The position numbers and the translations under genes were made by a program. A stretch of 64,000 bases of DNA, taken from positions 1 through 64,000 of the forward strand of contig CAJTRM010000015.1 in the NCBI GenBank assembly GCA_910578865.1, read 5' to 3'. A model generated the notes under the pieces. The model was not told the DNA's origin, did no database searches, and saw only the letters and a list, made by a program, of their open reading frames with translations. Shown piece by piece: positions 51,053-58,294 of the stretch. This DNA is from an uncultured Dorea sp. GTDB taxonomy: Bacteria > Bacillota_A > Clostridia > Lachnospirales > Lachnospiraceae. Positions within the stretch are counted from its first letter, which is position 1; each line of letters begins with the position of its first letter.

Positions 51053-51724
51053 ATGAGTTTTCAGGATATTTTTAAATCAGGTTTTTTAGAGAATATAGCA
51101 AGTGTATCAATTTTAGATATGGCAATTTCTATGATACTGGCATTTGGCATCGGTATGTTTATTTTTCTGGTCTATAAAAAAACATTTACCGGCGTTATGT
51201 ATTCTTCCAGCTTTGGAGTAACCCTTGTGGCGATGACAATGATCTCCACACTGGTTATCCTGGCGGTAACTTCAAATGTAGTGCTTTCTCTCGGTATGGT
51301 AGGTGCACTTTCTATCGTTCGTTTCCGGACAGCCGTCAAGGAGCCTCTGGATCTTGTTTTTTTGTTCTGGGCGATCGGCGCCGGCATTGTGCTGGCGGCA
51401 GGAATGATTCCCCTTGCGGTGTTCGGCAGTGTTGCTGTTGGCGTTATCTTACTGATCTTTACGAATAAAAAGTCTTACAGCAACCCGTATATTGTTGTGC
51501 TTCACTGTGAAGGGAACGACAGTGAGGGGGCAGCGGTTGAGTATTTGAAAAGCCAGGTAAAGCATTGTGTGATCCGGAGCAAAACGGTTCGGAAGGAGAT
51601 GATTGAGCTTCAGATCGATATTCGGATAAAGGGTGATAATACCGGTTTTGTGAACCATCTGTCTGCAATGCAGGGGGTAGGAACTGCTGTACTGGTCAGC
51701 TATAACGGGGATTATATGGGATAG
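51053..51724 (+). CDS. DUF4956 membrane protein
   Basis: A 223-aa protein with four membrane segments in the first 140 residues (MAISMILAFGIGMFIFLVY; MTMISTLVILAVTSNVVLSL; FLFWAIGAGIVLAAGMI; VFGSVAVGVILLIF) and a conserved GMVGALSIVRFRTAVKEP loop (near 80-97). A cytoplasmic alpha/beta domain of about 80 residues follows. DUF4956 has no established function but is regularly found with VTC and CotH genes. Fourteen bases separate it from CotH. Confidence 0.85.
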   Translation: MSFQDIFKSGFLENIASVSILDMAISMILAFGIGMFIFLVYKKTFTGVMYSSSFGVTLVAMTMISTLVILAVTSNVVLSLGMVGALSIVRFRTAVKEPLDLVFLFWAIGAGIVLAAGMIPLAVFGSVAVGVILLIFTNKKSYSNPYIVVLHCEGNDSEGAAVEYLKSQVKHCVIRSKTVRKEMIELQIDIRIKGDNTGFVNHLSAMQGVGTAVLVSYNGDYMG

Positions 51725-51737
51725 TGGAGGAGTAATT

Positions 51738-53381
51738 ATGTCTACAAATAAACACATTGATAAAATCTGCTGTGCCGCCATCATAACTGCCGTACTTCTG
51801 ACGTTGGTTTTTATGAATGGCAGGGAGCTGGGACTTTTGGAAGTCTCGGCAGTAAAAGGGTATGAGAGCCGTCTGTTTGATACAGAGACGGTACATACGA
51901 TTAATATTGTAATGGATGACTGGGATGGTTTTATAGATACATGCACCAATGAGGAGTATGCAGCCTGTTCGGTCGTTATTGATCAGGAGGCATATAAAAA
52001 TGTAGCTGTCCGAGCCAAAGGCAATACTTCGCTGATGCAGGTGGCAGGATACGGCAATGACCGATATAGTTTTAAGATTGAGTTCGACCATTATGACAGC
52101 GGCAAAAGTTATTATGGGCTTGATAAATTAAGCCTGAATAACATCATACAGGACAATACTTATATGAAGGATTATCTCACCTATCAGATGATGGAAGGGT
52201 TCGGAGTGGATGCCCCGCTCTGCAGCTATGTGTACATTACAGTAAATGGCGAAGAATGGGGATTGTACCTGGCGGTAGAAGGGGTGGAAGAATCATTTCT
52301 TGAGAGAAATTACGGCAGTGGATACGGGGAACTTTACAAACCGGACAGCCAGAATCTGGGCGGAGGCAAGGGAAACATGCTGGGTGATATGAACGATGAG
52401 GCGAATGACAGTGATGTCTCGCTCCTGTATTCAGATGACGAATATGACAGTTACCAAAATATTTTTGAGAATGCCAAAACAGAAATTGAGGATGAAGATA
52501 AAGACCGGCTTATAGCATCTCTCAGGCAGCTGAACCAGCGTGAGAACGTGGAGGAAGTTGTGGATGTGGAAGAAGTGATCCGATATTTTGTGGTACATAA
52601 TTTTGTCTGTAATTTTGACAGTTATACTGGTTCTATGATTCATAATTATTATCTGTATGAAGAGGAGGGCGTGCTGTCTATGATTCCATGGGATTATAAC
52701 CTTGCATTCGGAGGATTTCAGGGCGCAAAGGATGCCTCTGACCTTGTGAATTATCCTATAGATACACCGGTATCCGGAAAAACAGTGGAATCCCGTCCCA
52801 TGCTGGCATGGATTTTTGCGGATGAGGAATATACGCAGTTGTATCACCGGTATTTTGCAGAATTTATAGAGCAGTATTTTGACGGCGGGGTTTTTGGTGA
52901 GATTCTTTCCCATGCAGCAGAACTGATTTCTGCTTATGTAGAGAAAGATCCTACGAAATTCTGTACCTTTGACGAATATAAGAAGGGCGCGGAGGTGCTG
53001 GAGCGCTTTTGCCTGCTCCGTGCAGAGAGTGTCCGCGGGCAGCTTGACGGCACGGCCGCATCGTCCGCTGACAGTCAGGCGGAGAATACAGGCTCCCGGG
53101 TTGATGCTTCTGATCTGAATATTTCAGATATGGGAGTCATGGAAAACATGGGAGGTCAAAGAGAGGCGTCCGGTGACCAGAAAGAACCGGGGCCGGGCGA
53201 AAGGGTTCCGGAAGAGGGCTTCCCGCAAGATCAAATGCCGGAAGTAAGCCCTCCGACGCAAGAAGTGCCTCTGACTGACGGGGGTGCGGATCAGAAAAAA
53301 CAATGGTTTCTGCTTGGCAGCAGTGCGGGGGTATTGCTTGCCGGTCTTTTGTTTGCCGGCCTGTATAGAAAAAGGAGATAA
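51738..53381 (+). CDS. CotH-like surface protein kinase
   Basis: A 547-aa exported protein. N-terminal membrane segment (about 11-26), CotH kinase-like domain (about 50-440) with RAKGNTSLM near 92, KLSLNN near 129, EEWGLYLAVEGVEESFLE near 172 and IPWDYNLAFGGF near 315 (probable metal-binding Asp). A Ser/Pro/Glu-rich linker and C-terminal membrane segment with RKRR end follow. Bacillus CotH phosphorylates spore-coat proteins. The dual anchors place this kinase outside the membrane, perhaps acting on surface or spore proteins. Confidence 0.85.
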   Translation: MSTNKHIDKICCAAIITAVLLTLVFMNGRELGLLEVSAVKGYESRLFDTETVHTINIVMDDWDGFIDTCTNEEYAACSVVIDQEAYKNVAVRAKGNTSLMQVAGYGNDRYSFKIEFDHYDSGKSYYGLDKLSLNNIIQDNTYMKDYLTYQMMEGFGVDAPLCSYVYITVNGEEWGLYLAVEGVEESFLERNYGSGYGELYKPDSQNLGGGKGNMLGDMNDEANDSDVSLLYSDDEYDSYQNIFENAKTEIEDEDKDRLIASLRQLNQRENVEEVVDVEEVIRYFVVHNFVCNFDSYTGSMIHNYYLYEEEGVLSMIPWDYNLAFGGFQGAKDASDLVNYPIDTPVSGKTVESRPMLAWIFADEEYTQLYHRYFAEFIEQYFDGGVFGEILSHAAELISAYVEKDPTKFCTFDEYKKGAEVLERFCLLRAESVRGQLDGTAASSADSQAENTGSRVDASDLNISDMGVMENMGGQREASGDQKEPGPGERVPEEGFPQDQMPEVSPPTQEVPLTDGGADQKKQWFLLGSSAGVLLAGLLFAGLYRKRR

Positions 53382-53403
53382 AGGAGATAAAGGCGTCGTC
53401 GAG

Positions 53404-53432
53404 TTGAATGACAGTCCCGAATGTGCTATAAT
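53404..53432 (+). promoter_or_regulatory. Promoter of the XpaC/TelA pair
   Basis: TTGAAT (53404-53409), a 17-base spacer, perfect TATAAT (53427-53432), about 42 bases before the next ATG. It suggests that XpaC/TelA can be expressed apart from CotH. Confidence 0.7.
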
Positions 53433-53473
53433 CAAAGAAATTTTGAAGAAAACGGACAGATTAGGAGGACAGC

Positions 53474-54775
53474 ATGAACAGACGGGACTGGGAAAGATAT
53501 GGTGAGGACATCCGCAGAACGGTGCAGGATGCCATTGATACCCGGGATTTCAGAAAATTGAATGAGACGATTACCAATACAGTGAATGATGCAGTAAGCG
53601 GGATCACCCGGACGATCAAAAACGGTGGATGGTATAACAACCGGGGATCCGGTGCTTTCGGCCACAGAGAGTACGGGCGGGGATATCAAAGCACCGGCGG
53701 ATCAGGGGGTGCTTCTTTTGAGTATGGACAGCAGCAATATGCTTATGGAATACCTCCGGCCTATCCCGGGCAAAATACAGTCGGGCTGTACCGCAGGACA
53801 GGCTTCCACACGGCAGGAGGAATCCTGTTGTCTGTGGCGGGGCTTGCGGGGGCCGGATGTTTGTTCGCCCTGGCAGGAATGTACCTTTACAGACTGCTGG
53901 ATCTAGGTACAGTCGGTGTGTTTCAGTGGATTGTCGCCGGTCTGTTTTTTGTGTTTGGAACCGGCGGGCTCGGCCTGTGCAGATGGGGGACGGTGATCCG
54001 CAAGCGTGTCAGGCGGTTTCGCGCTTATATACGGATGATCGGACAGAGAGAATACTGTAATGTGCGCGAACTCTCGGACGGTATCCACAAAAGTGTAAAA
54101 TATGTAGTGAAAGACCTGGAATATATGATTTCTAATGGCTGGTTTCTTGAGGGGCATCTGGACGAGGACAAAAAATGTCTGATGGTCAGCCACCGAATGT
54201 ACGATCAGTACCTGAACATACAGGAAGACAGGAAGAAGAGCAGGCAGGAGGAATATAAGCAGCAGGAAAATGCACACAGGGAAGATCCCAAGAAGGAGTC
54301 GCAGGAGCGGACGGATGTGTCAGAAGACAGAGGACTCTCTCCGGAGGTGCAGAGGATCATTGACGAGGGAGACCGGTATATCCAGAAGATCCACAGATGC
54401 AATGACGCCATCCCCGGCAGAGAGATCTCGGCAAAGATTTCCCGTATGGAGACCGTGGTGGACCGAATTTTTGACCGGGTAGAGCAGAACCCGGAATCCG
54501 TGGATGATATCCGCAGGCTGATGGAGTATTACCTTCCGACGACGGTGAAGCTTCTTGAGGCCTATCAGGAGTTGTCCGCCCAGCCGGTAGACGGTGATAA
54601 TATCCGTGCGTCCATGAAGGAGATCGAGGATACGCTGGATACGCTGAACGTTGCGTTTGAAAGGCTGCTGGACAATCTGTTCCAGGATACGGCCTGGGAT
54701 GTGTCCTCGGATATATCTGTACTGCAGACGATGCTTGCCCAGGAAGGGCTTACGGAAGACGGGATGAGAAAGTAA
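53474..54775 (+). CDS. XpaC-like membrane protein
   Basis: A 433-aa protein resembling the XpaC '5-bromo-4-chloroindolyl phosphate hydrolysis' family: an N-terminal amphipathic region, a Gly/Tyr-rich linker, two membrane segments (about 115-140 and 150-172), then a long charged helical cytoplasmic region with KYVVKDLEYMISNGWFLEGH near 215. XpaC is commonly paired with TelA, as here with a 15-base gap. The true function is unknown; the family name reflects an old phenotype. GGAGG precedes the ATG. Confidence 0.75.
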   Translation: MNRRDWERYGEDIRRTVQDAIDTRDFRKLNETITNTVNDAVSGITRTIKNGGWYNNRGSGAFGHREYGRGYQSTGGSGGASFEYGQQQYAYGIPPAYPGQNTVGLYRRTGFHTAGGILLSVAGLAGAGCLFALAGMYLYRLLDLGTVGVFQWIVAGLFFVFGTGGLGLCRWGTVIRKRVRRFRAYIRMIGQREYCNVRELSDGIHKSVKYVVKDLEYMISNGWFLEGHLDEDKKCLMVSHRMYDQYLNIQEDRKKSRQEEYKQQENAHREDPKKESQERTDVSEDRGLSPEVQRIIDEGDRYIQKIHRCNDAIPGREISAKISRMETVVDRIFDRVEQNPESVDDIRRLMEYYLPTTVKLLEAYQELSAQPVDGDNIRASMKEIEDTLDTLNVAFERLLDNLFQDTAWDVSSDISVLQTMLAQEGLTEDGMRK

Positions 54776-54790
54776 AACAACGGAGGGATT

Positions 54791-55915
54791 ATGAGTAACG
54801 AATTTGAAAGTTTCCAGACAGTTCCTGAGCTTACGCTGGAGCCGTTTGCGGAAGAAAAAGCAGTTGAAGTAAAAAAACAGGAACAGGTTTTTGATGACAG
54901 TATTTTGTCAGAAGAGGAAAGAAGGGTAGTGCAGGCATTTGCAGCGCAGATTGACCTGACAAATTCTGCGGCGGTTCTGCAGTACGGTGCAGGGACGCAG
55001 AAAAAAATGGCAGATTTTTCCGAGTCGGCCCTTGAAAATGTCCGCACAAAGGATTTCGGGGAAGTGGGAGACCTTCTGTCTGATGTGGTGAAGGAACTGA
55101 AAGGGTTTGAGGAGGAAGAAAAGGGTATGTTCGGAATTTTCAGGAAGACCTCCAATAAGATTCAGTCCATGAAGATCAAATATGCAAAAGCCGAGACGAA
55201 TATCAATCAGATCTGCAAAATGCTGGAGTCTCATCAGGTTCAGCTTCTCAAGGATATTGCGATCCTGGATAAAATGTATGAGCTGAATCTTACGTATTTT
55301 AAAGAGCTGTCTATGTATGTTCTGGCGGGAAAAAGAAAGCTTGAAGAGGTAAGAAGCACAAGCCTTCCCGAACTTTTTAGAAAGGCACAGCAGACAGGGC
55401 TTGCAGAGGATGCTCAGGCAGCCAGGGATCTGGACGCCATGTGCAGCCGTTTTGAAAAGAAACTCCATGACCTGGAGCTGACAAAGACCGTATCTATGCA
55501 GACTGCCCCACAGATCCGTCTGGTTCAGGGAAATAACACCATTATGGTGGAGAAGATTCAGTCTACGATCGTTAATACGATTCCTTTATGGAAAAGTCAG
55601 ATGGTGCTGGCTCTTGGAGTGGAGCACTCGGCGCAGGCTGCCGCCGCACAGCGTCAGGTGACGGATATGACCAACGAACTTCTTAAGAAAAATGCGGACA
55701 AGCTTAAGATTGCCACGATAGAGACTGCCAGAGAATCTGAGAGGGGGATCGTAGAGATTGATACGCTGAAGCACACAAATGAAACATTGATCTCAACGCT
55801 TGATGAGGTGATGCAGATTCAGCAGGAGGGGCGCAGGAAGAGAGCTGAGGCAGAGGCTGAGATCAGGCGTCTGGAACAGGAGCTGAAAGTAAAGCTTCTT
55901 CAGGTGCAGGGATAG
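54791..55915 (+). CDS. TelA-family (toxic anion resistance) protein
   Basis: A 374-aa, soluble, mostly coiled-coil protein of the TelA family (tellurite and toxic-anion resistance; Bacillus YceH). Typical stretches: FGIFRKTSNKIQSMKIKYAK near 117, LYTYF-like ELNLTYFKELSMYVLAGKRK near 166 and MVEKIQSTIVNTIPLWKSQM near 255. It works with XpaC-type partners in envelope stress; the biochemical role is unclear. GGAGGG ribosome site. Confidence 0.88.
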   Translation: MSNEFESFQTVPELTLEPFAEEKAVEVKKQEQVFDDSILSEEERRVVQAFAAQIDLTNSAAVLQYGAGTQKKMADFSESALENVRTKDFGEVGDLLSDVVKELKGFEEEEKGMFGIFRKTSNKIQSMKIKYAKAETNINQICKMLESHQVQLLKDIAILDKMYELNLTYFKELSMYVLAGKRKLEEVRSTSLPELFRKAQQTGLAEDAQAARDLDAMCSRFEKKLHDLELTKTVSMQTAPQIRLVQGNNTIMVEKIQSTIVNTIPLWKSQMVLALGVEHSAQAAAAQRQVTDMTNELLKKNADKLKIATIETARESERGIVEIDTLKHTNETLISTLDEVMQIQQEGRRKRAEAEAEIRRLEQELKVKLLQVQG

Positions 55916-55925
55916 CAAAAAAACC

Positions 55926-55954
55926 TTGCATTTATAGGGAAGTGGTGCTATACT
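55926..55954 (+). promoter_or_regulatory. Promoter of the rimP-infB operon
   Basis: TTGCAT (55926-55931), a 17-base spacer, TATACT (55949-55954). The transcript would begin near 55961 and run into the hairpin at 55981. Confidence 0.65.
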
Positions 55955-55980
55955 TACCTATAGTTACATAAGAATCCGGC

Positions 55981-56008
55981 AGAAGAGTGAACGAAAGTTC
56001 ACTCTTCT
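55981..56008 (+). promoter_or_regulatory. Leader hairpin of the rimP operon
   Basis: AGAAGAGTGAAC (55981-55992) and GTTCACTCTTCT (55997-56008) form a perfect 12-bp stem capped by a GAAA tetraloop. TTGTTGGG follows, too weak for a full terminator. It sits in the 5' leader 27 bases before the rimP start, so attenuation or mRNA protection is likely. Confidence 0.65.
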
Positions 56009-56034
56009 TTGTTGGGAAGAAAGGAAGTTTAACA

Positions 56035-56502
56035 TTGTCAAAAAGAGAAATTTATGAACAAAAGACAGAAGAGATTCTGATCCCTATTGTGGAAGAGTAC
56101 GGGTATGAGCTGGTGGACGTGGAGTATGTGAAGGAAGGCAGTACCTGGTACCTCCGTACGTATATCGACAAGCCGGGCGGAATCAGTATTGACGACTGTG
56201 AGAAGGTGAGCCGCAGATTGTCCGATATCCTGGATGAAAAGGACTACATTGACGACACGTACATTATGGAGGTCAGTTCTCCAGGACTTGGCAGGCCTTT
56301 AAAGAAAGAGAAAGATTTCAGGCGGAGCCTTGGCAGGGAAGTGGAAGTCAGGACTTACCGCATGACAGATAAACGGAAAGAATTTACCGGAACCTTAAAA
56401 AGCTATGAGGAGGGTACGGTGACGATCCAGATGGAAGATGAAACCTTAAAAACCTTTGAGAAGGGCGATATAGCGCTTATTCGCCTGGCGTTTGATTTTT
56501 AG
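56035..56502 (+). CDS. rimP: Ribosome maturation factor RimP
   Basis: A 155-aa protein helping 30S assembly, with the family pattern EYGYELVDVEYVKEGSTWYL (near 20-39), DDCEKVSRRLSDIL and MEVSSPGLGRPLKKEKDF (near 78-95). The start is a TTG at 56035, with AAGGAAG eight bases upstream; the longer frame runs back through the leader hairpin. First gene of the operon. Confidence 0.92.
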   Translation: MSKREIYEQKTEEILIPIVEEYGYELVDVEYVKEGSTWYLRTYIDKPGGISIDDCEKVSRRLSDILDEKDYIDDTYIMEVSSPGLGRPLKKEKDFRRSLGREVEVRTYRMTDKRKEFTGTLKSYEEGTVTIQMEDETLKTFEKGDIALIRLAFDF

Positions 56503-56523
56503 ATTAACAGGAGGAGGATCATA

Positions 56524-57705
56524 ATGAACACAGAATTATTAGAGGCGTTGAATATTTTGGAGAAGGAAAAGGATATCAGCAAAGAGACTTTGCTGGAAGC
56601 AATTGAGAATTCTCTGCTGAGTGCCTGTAAGAACCATTTTGGAAAGGCAGACAACATTAAGGTGATCATGGACCGGGAAACCTGTGATTATCAGCTGCTG
56701 GCAGAAAAGACTGTGGTGGAGGACGTGGAGGATCCCCTGGAGCAGATCAGTGTGGAGGATGCAAGAAATATTGACGGCAAATACGAAGTCGGAGACATTG
56801 TCCAGATTGCTGTCGAGTCAAAATCTTTCGGACGTATTGCGACGCAGAATGCCAAGAATCTGATTCTGCAGAAGATCCGGGAAGAAGAGCGCAAGGTCGT
56901 ATATGATCAGTATTTTGAGAAAGAAAAGGATATCGTAACCGGTATCGTACAGCGGTATGTAGGAAGGAATGTAAGTATCAATCTCGGCAAGGCAGACGCC
57001 ATGCTGACGGAAAACGAACAGGTAAAGGGAGAAGTCTTTAAACCGACAGAGCGGATCAAGCTGTATGTGGTGGAAGTAAAGAATACGACCAAAGGGCCGA
57101 AGATCCTGGTATCACGTACGCATCCGGAACTGGTGAAACGCCTCTTTGAGTCTGAGGTGACAGAGGTCAAGGAAGGCATTGTGGAGATTAAGAGCATTGC
57201 AAGAGAGGCGGGAAGCAGAAGCAAGATTGCCGTGTGGTCCAATGATCCGGATGTGGATCCGGTAGGCGCATGTGTGGGAATGAACGGAGCGAGGGTAAAT
57301 GCCATCGTCAACGAGCTTCGCGGCGAGAAGATTGACATTATCAACTGGAGTGACAATCCGGCAATTTTGATCGAGAATGCGCTGAGCCCGGCCAAGGTTA
57401 TTTCCGTTATGGCAGACCCGGATGAAAAGTCGGCCAGTGTTATCGTGCCGGATTATCAGCTTTCTCTGGCGATCGGCAAGGAGGGGCAGAACGCAAGACT
57501 TGCCGCAAGGCTTACCGGCTACAAGATCGACATTAAGAGTGAGACGCAGGCCATCGAGTCCGGAGAGCTCCCGGAGAATTATATGGAACTGAGCGAAGGC
57601 GTATACGAGCAGGAAATGTATGAAGAGGGCTACGAGGAAGGCTGCGAAGAGGCATATGGTGAAGAGTACAGTGAAGACTACAGTGAAGACTACGAAGAAG
57701 AATAG
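56524..57705 (+). CDS. nusA: Transcription termination/antitermination factor NusA
   Basis: A 393-aa RNA-polymerase-binding protein: N-terminal domain (1-125), S1 domain (about 132-200, FEKEKDIVTGIVQRYVGRNV), KH1 with DPVGACVGMNGARVNAIVNE near 242 and KH2 with AIGKEGQNARLAARLTGYKI near 317. The tail is strongly acidic and Tyr-rich (repeats of EYSED), unlike the short ends of many NusA proteins. The tail is encoded where the next gene begins in another frame. Confidence 0.95.
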   Translation: MNTELLEALNILEKEKDISKETLLEAIENSLLSACKNHFGKADNIKVIMDRETCDYQLLAEKTVVEDVEDPLEQISVEDARNIDGKYEVGDIVQIAVESKSFGRIATQNAKNLILQKIREEERKVVYDQYFEKEKDIVTGIVQRYVGRNVSINLGKADAMLTENEQVKGEVFKPTERIKLYVVEVKNTTKGPKILVSRTHPELVKRLFESEVTEVKEGIVEIKSIAREAGSRSKIAVWSNDPDVDPVGACVGMNGARVNAIVNELRGEKIDIINWSDNPAILIENALSPAKVISVMADPDEKSASVIVPDYQLSLAIGKEGQNARLAARLTGYKIDIKSETQAIESGELPENYMELSEGVYEQEMYEEGYEEGCEEAYGEEYSEDYSEDYEEE

Positions 57706-57970
57706 AAAAGCGCCAGTGCGCCAGTGTGTAGGCTGTCAGGAAATGAAAAATAAAAAAGAGATGATCCGGGTCATCCGCACGGCAGACAATGAGTTTTTGC
57801 TGGATGCCACAGGGAAAAAGAACGGAAGGGGCGCTTACATCTGTCCGGATAAAGAGTGTCTGTCCAAAGCAATCAGGAATAAAGGCCTTGAACGTTCTTT
57901 TAAGCAGGCAATTCCGCAGGAGGTCTATGACACACTGGAAAAGGAGATGAAAGAGATTGGGTCAGAGTAA
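57656..57970 (+). CDS. YlxR-family RNA-binding protein
   Basis: A 104-aa basic protein with the YlxR signature CVGCQEMKNKKEMIRVIR and GRGAYICPDKECLSKAIRNK. Bacillus YlxR is reported to bind nucleic acid and affect RNase P. The ATG at 57656 overlaps nusA by 50 bases; GTG codons further in are alternatives because the first 17 residues (repeated VKTT) simply read the nusA acidic repeats in another frame. It overlaps the next gene by 14 bases. Confidence 0.82.
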   Translation: MVKSTVKTTVKTTKKNRKAPVRQCVGCQEMKNKKEMIRVIRTADNEFLLDATGKKNGRGAYICPDKECLSKAIRNKGLERSFKQAIPQEVYDTLEKEMKEIGSE

Positions 57971-58271
57971 AGTTTTGTCACTTATCAGCCTGGCTACAAA
58001 AGCGGGGAAGGTTGCAAGCGGCGAGTTCTGCACAGAAAAAGAAATAAAATCGGGGAATGCCTCGCTGGTAATGGTAGCGGGAGATGCATCAGATAACACG
58101 AAGAAAAGGTTTCAGAATATGTGTGACTTTTACAAAGTGCCGATCTGTTTTTATAAAGATAAAGATACTCTGGGGCATGCAATGGGAAAGGAGTTCCGTG
58201 CATCCCTTGCAGTATTGGATGAGGGGTTTGCAAAGGGAATCAGGAAACACATTGACACAGAAGATAACTAG
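57957..58271 (+). CDS. L7Ae/L30e-family ribosomal protein (YlxQ-like)
   Basis: A 104-aa RNA-binding protein of the L7Ae/L30e/S12e family: LISLATKAGKVASGEF near 8-23, then SLVMVAGDASDNTKK near 36 and the GKEFRASLAVLDEGFAKGI end. YlxQ-type proteins bind kink-turns. The TTG start is supported by AAGGAG about ten bases upstream. Lies in the standard nusA-ylxR-ylxQ-infB order. Confidence 0.9.
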   Translation: MGQSKVLSLISLATKAGKVASGEFCTEKEIKSGNASLVMVAGDASDNTKKRFQNMCDFYKVPICFYKDKDTLGHAMGKEFRASLAVLDEGFAKGIRKHIDTEDN

Positions 58272-58294
58272 GCTGCATAAAGGAGGTAGTGTAT

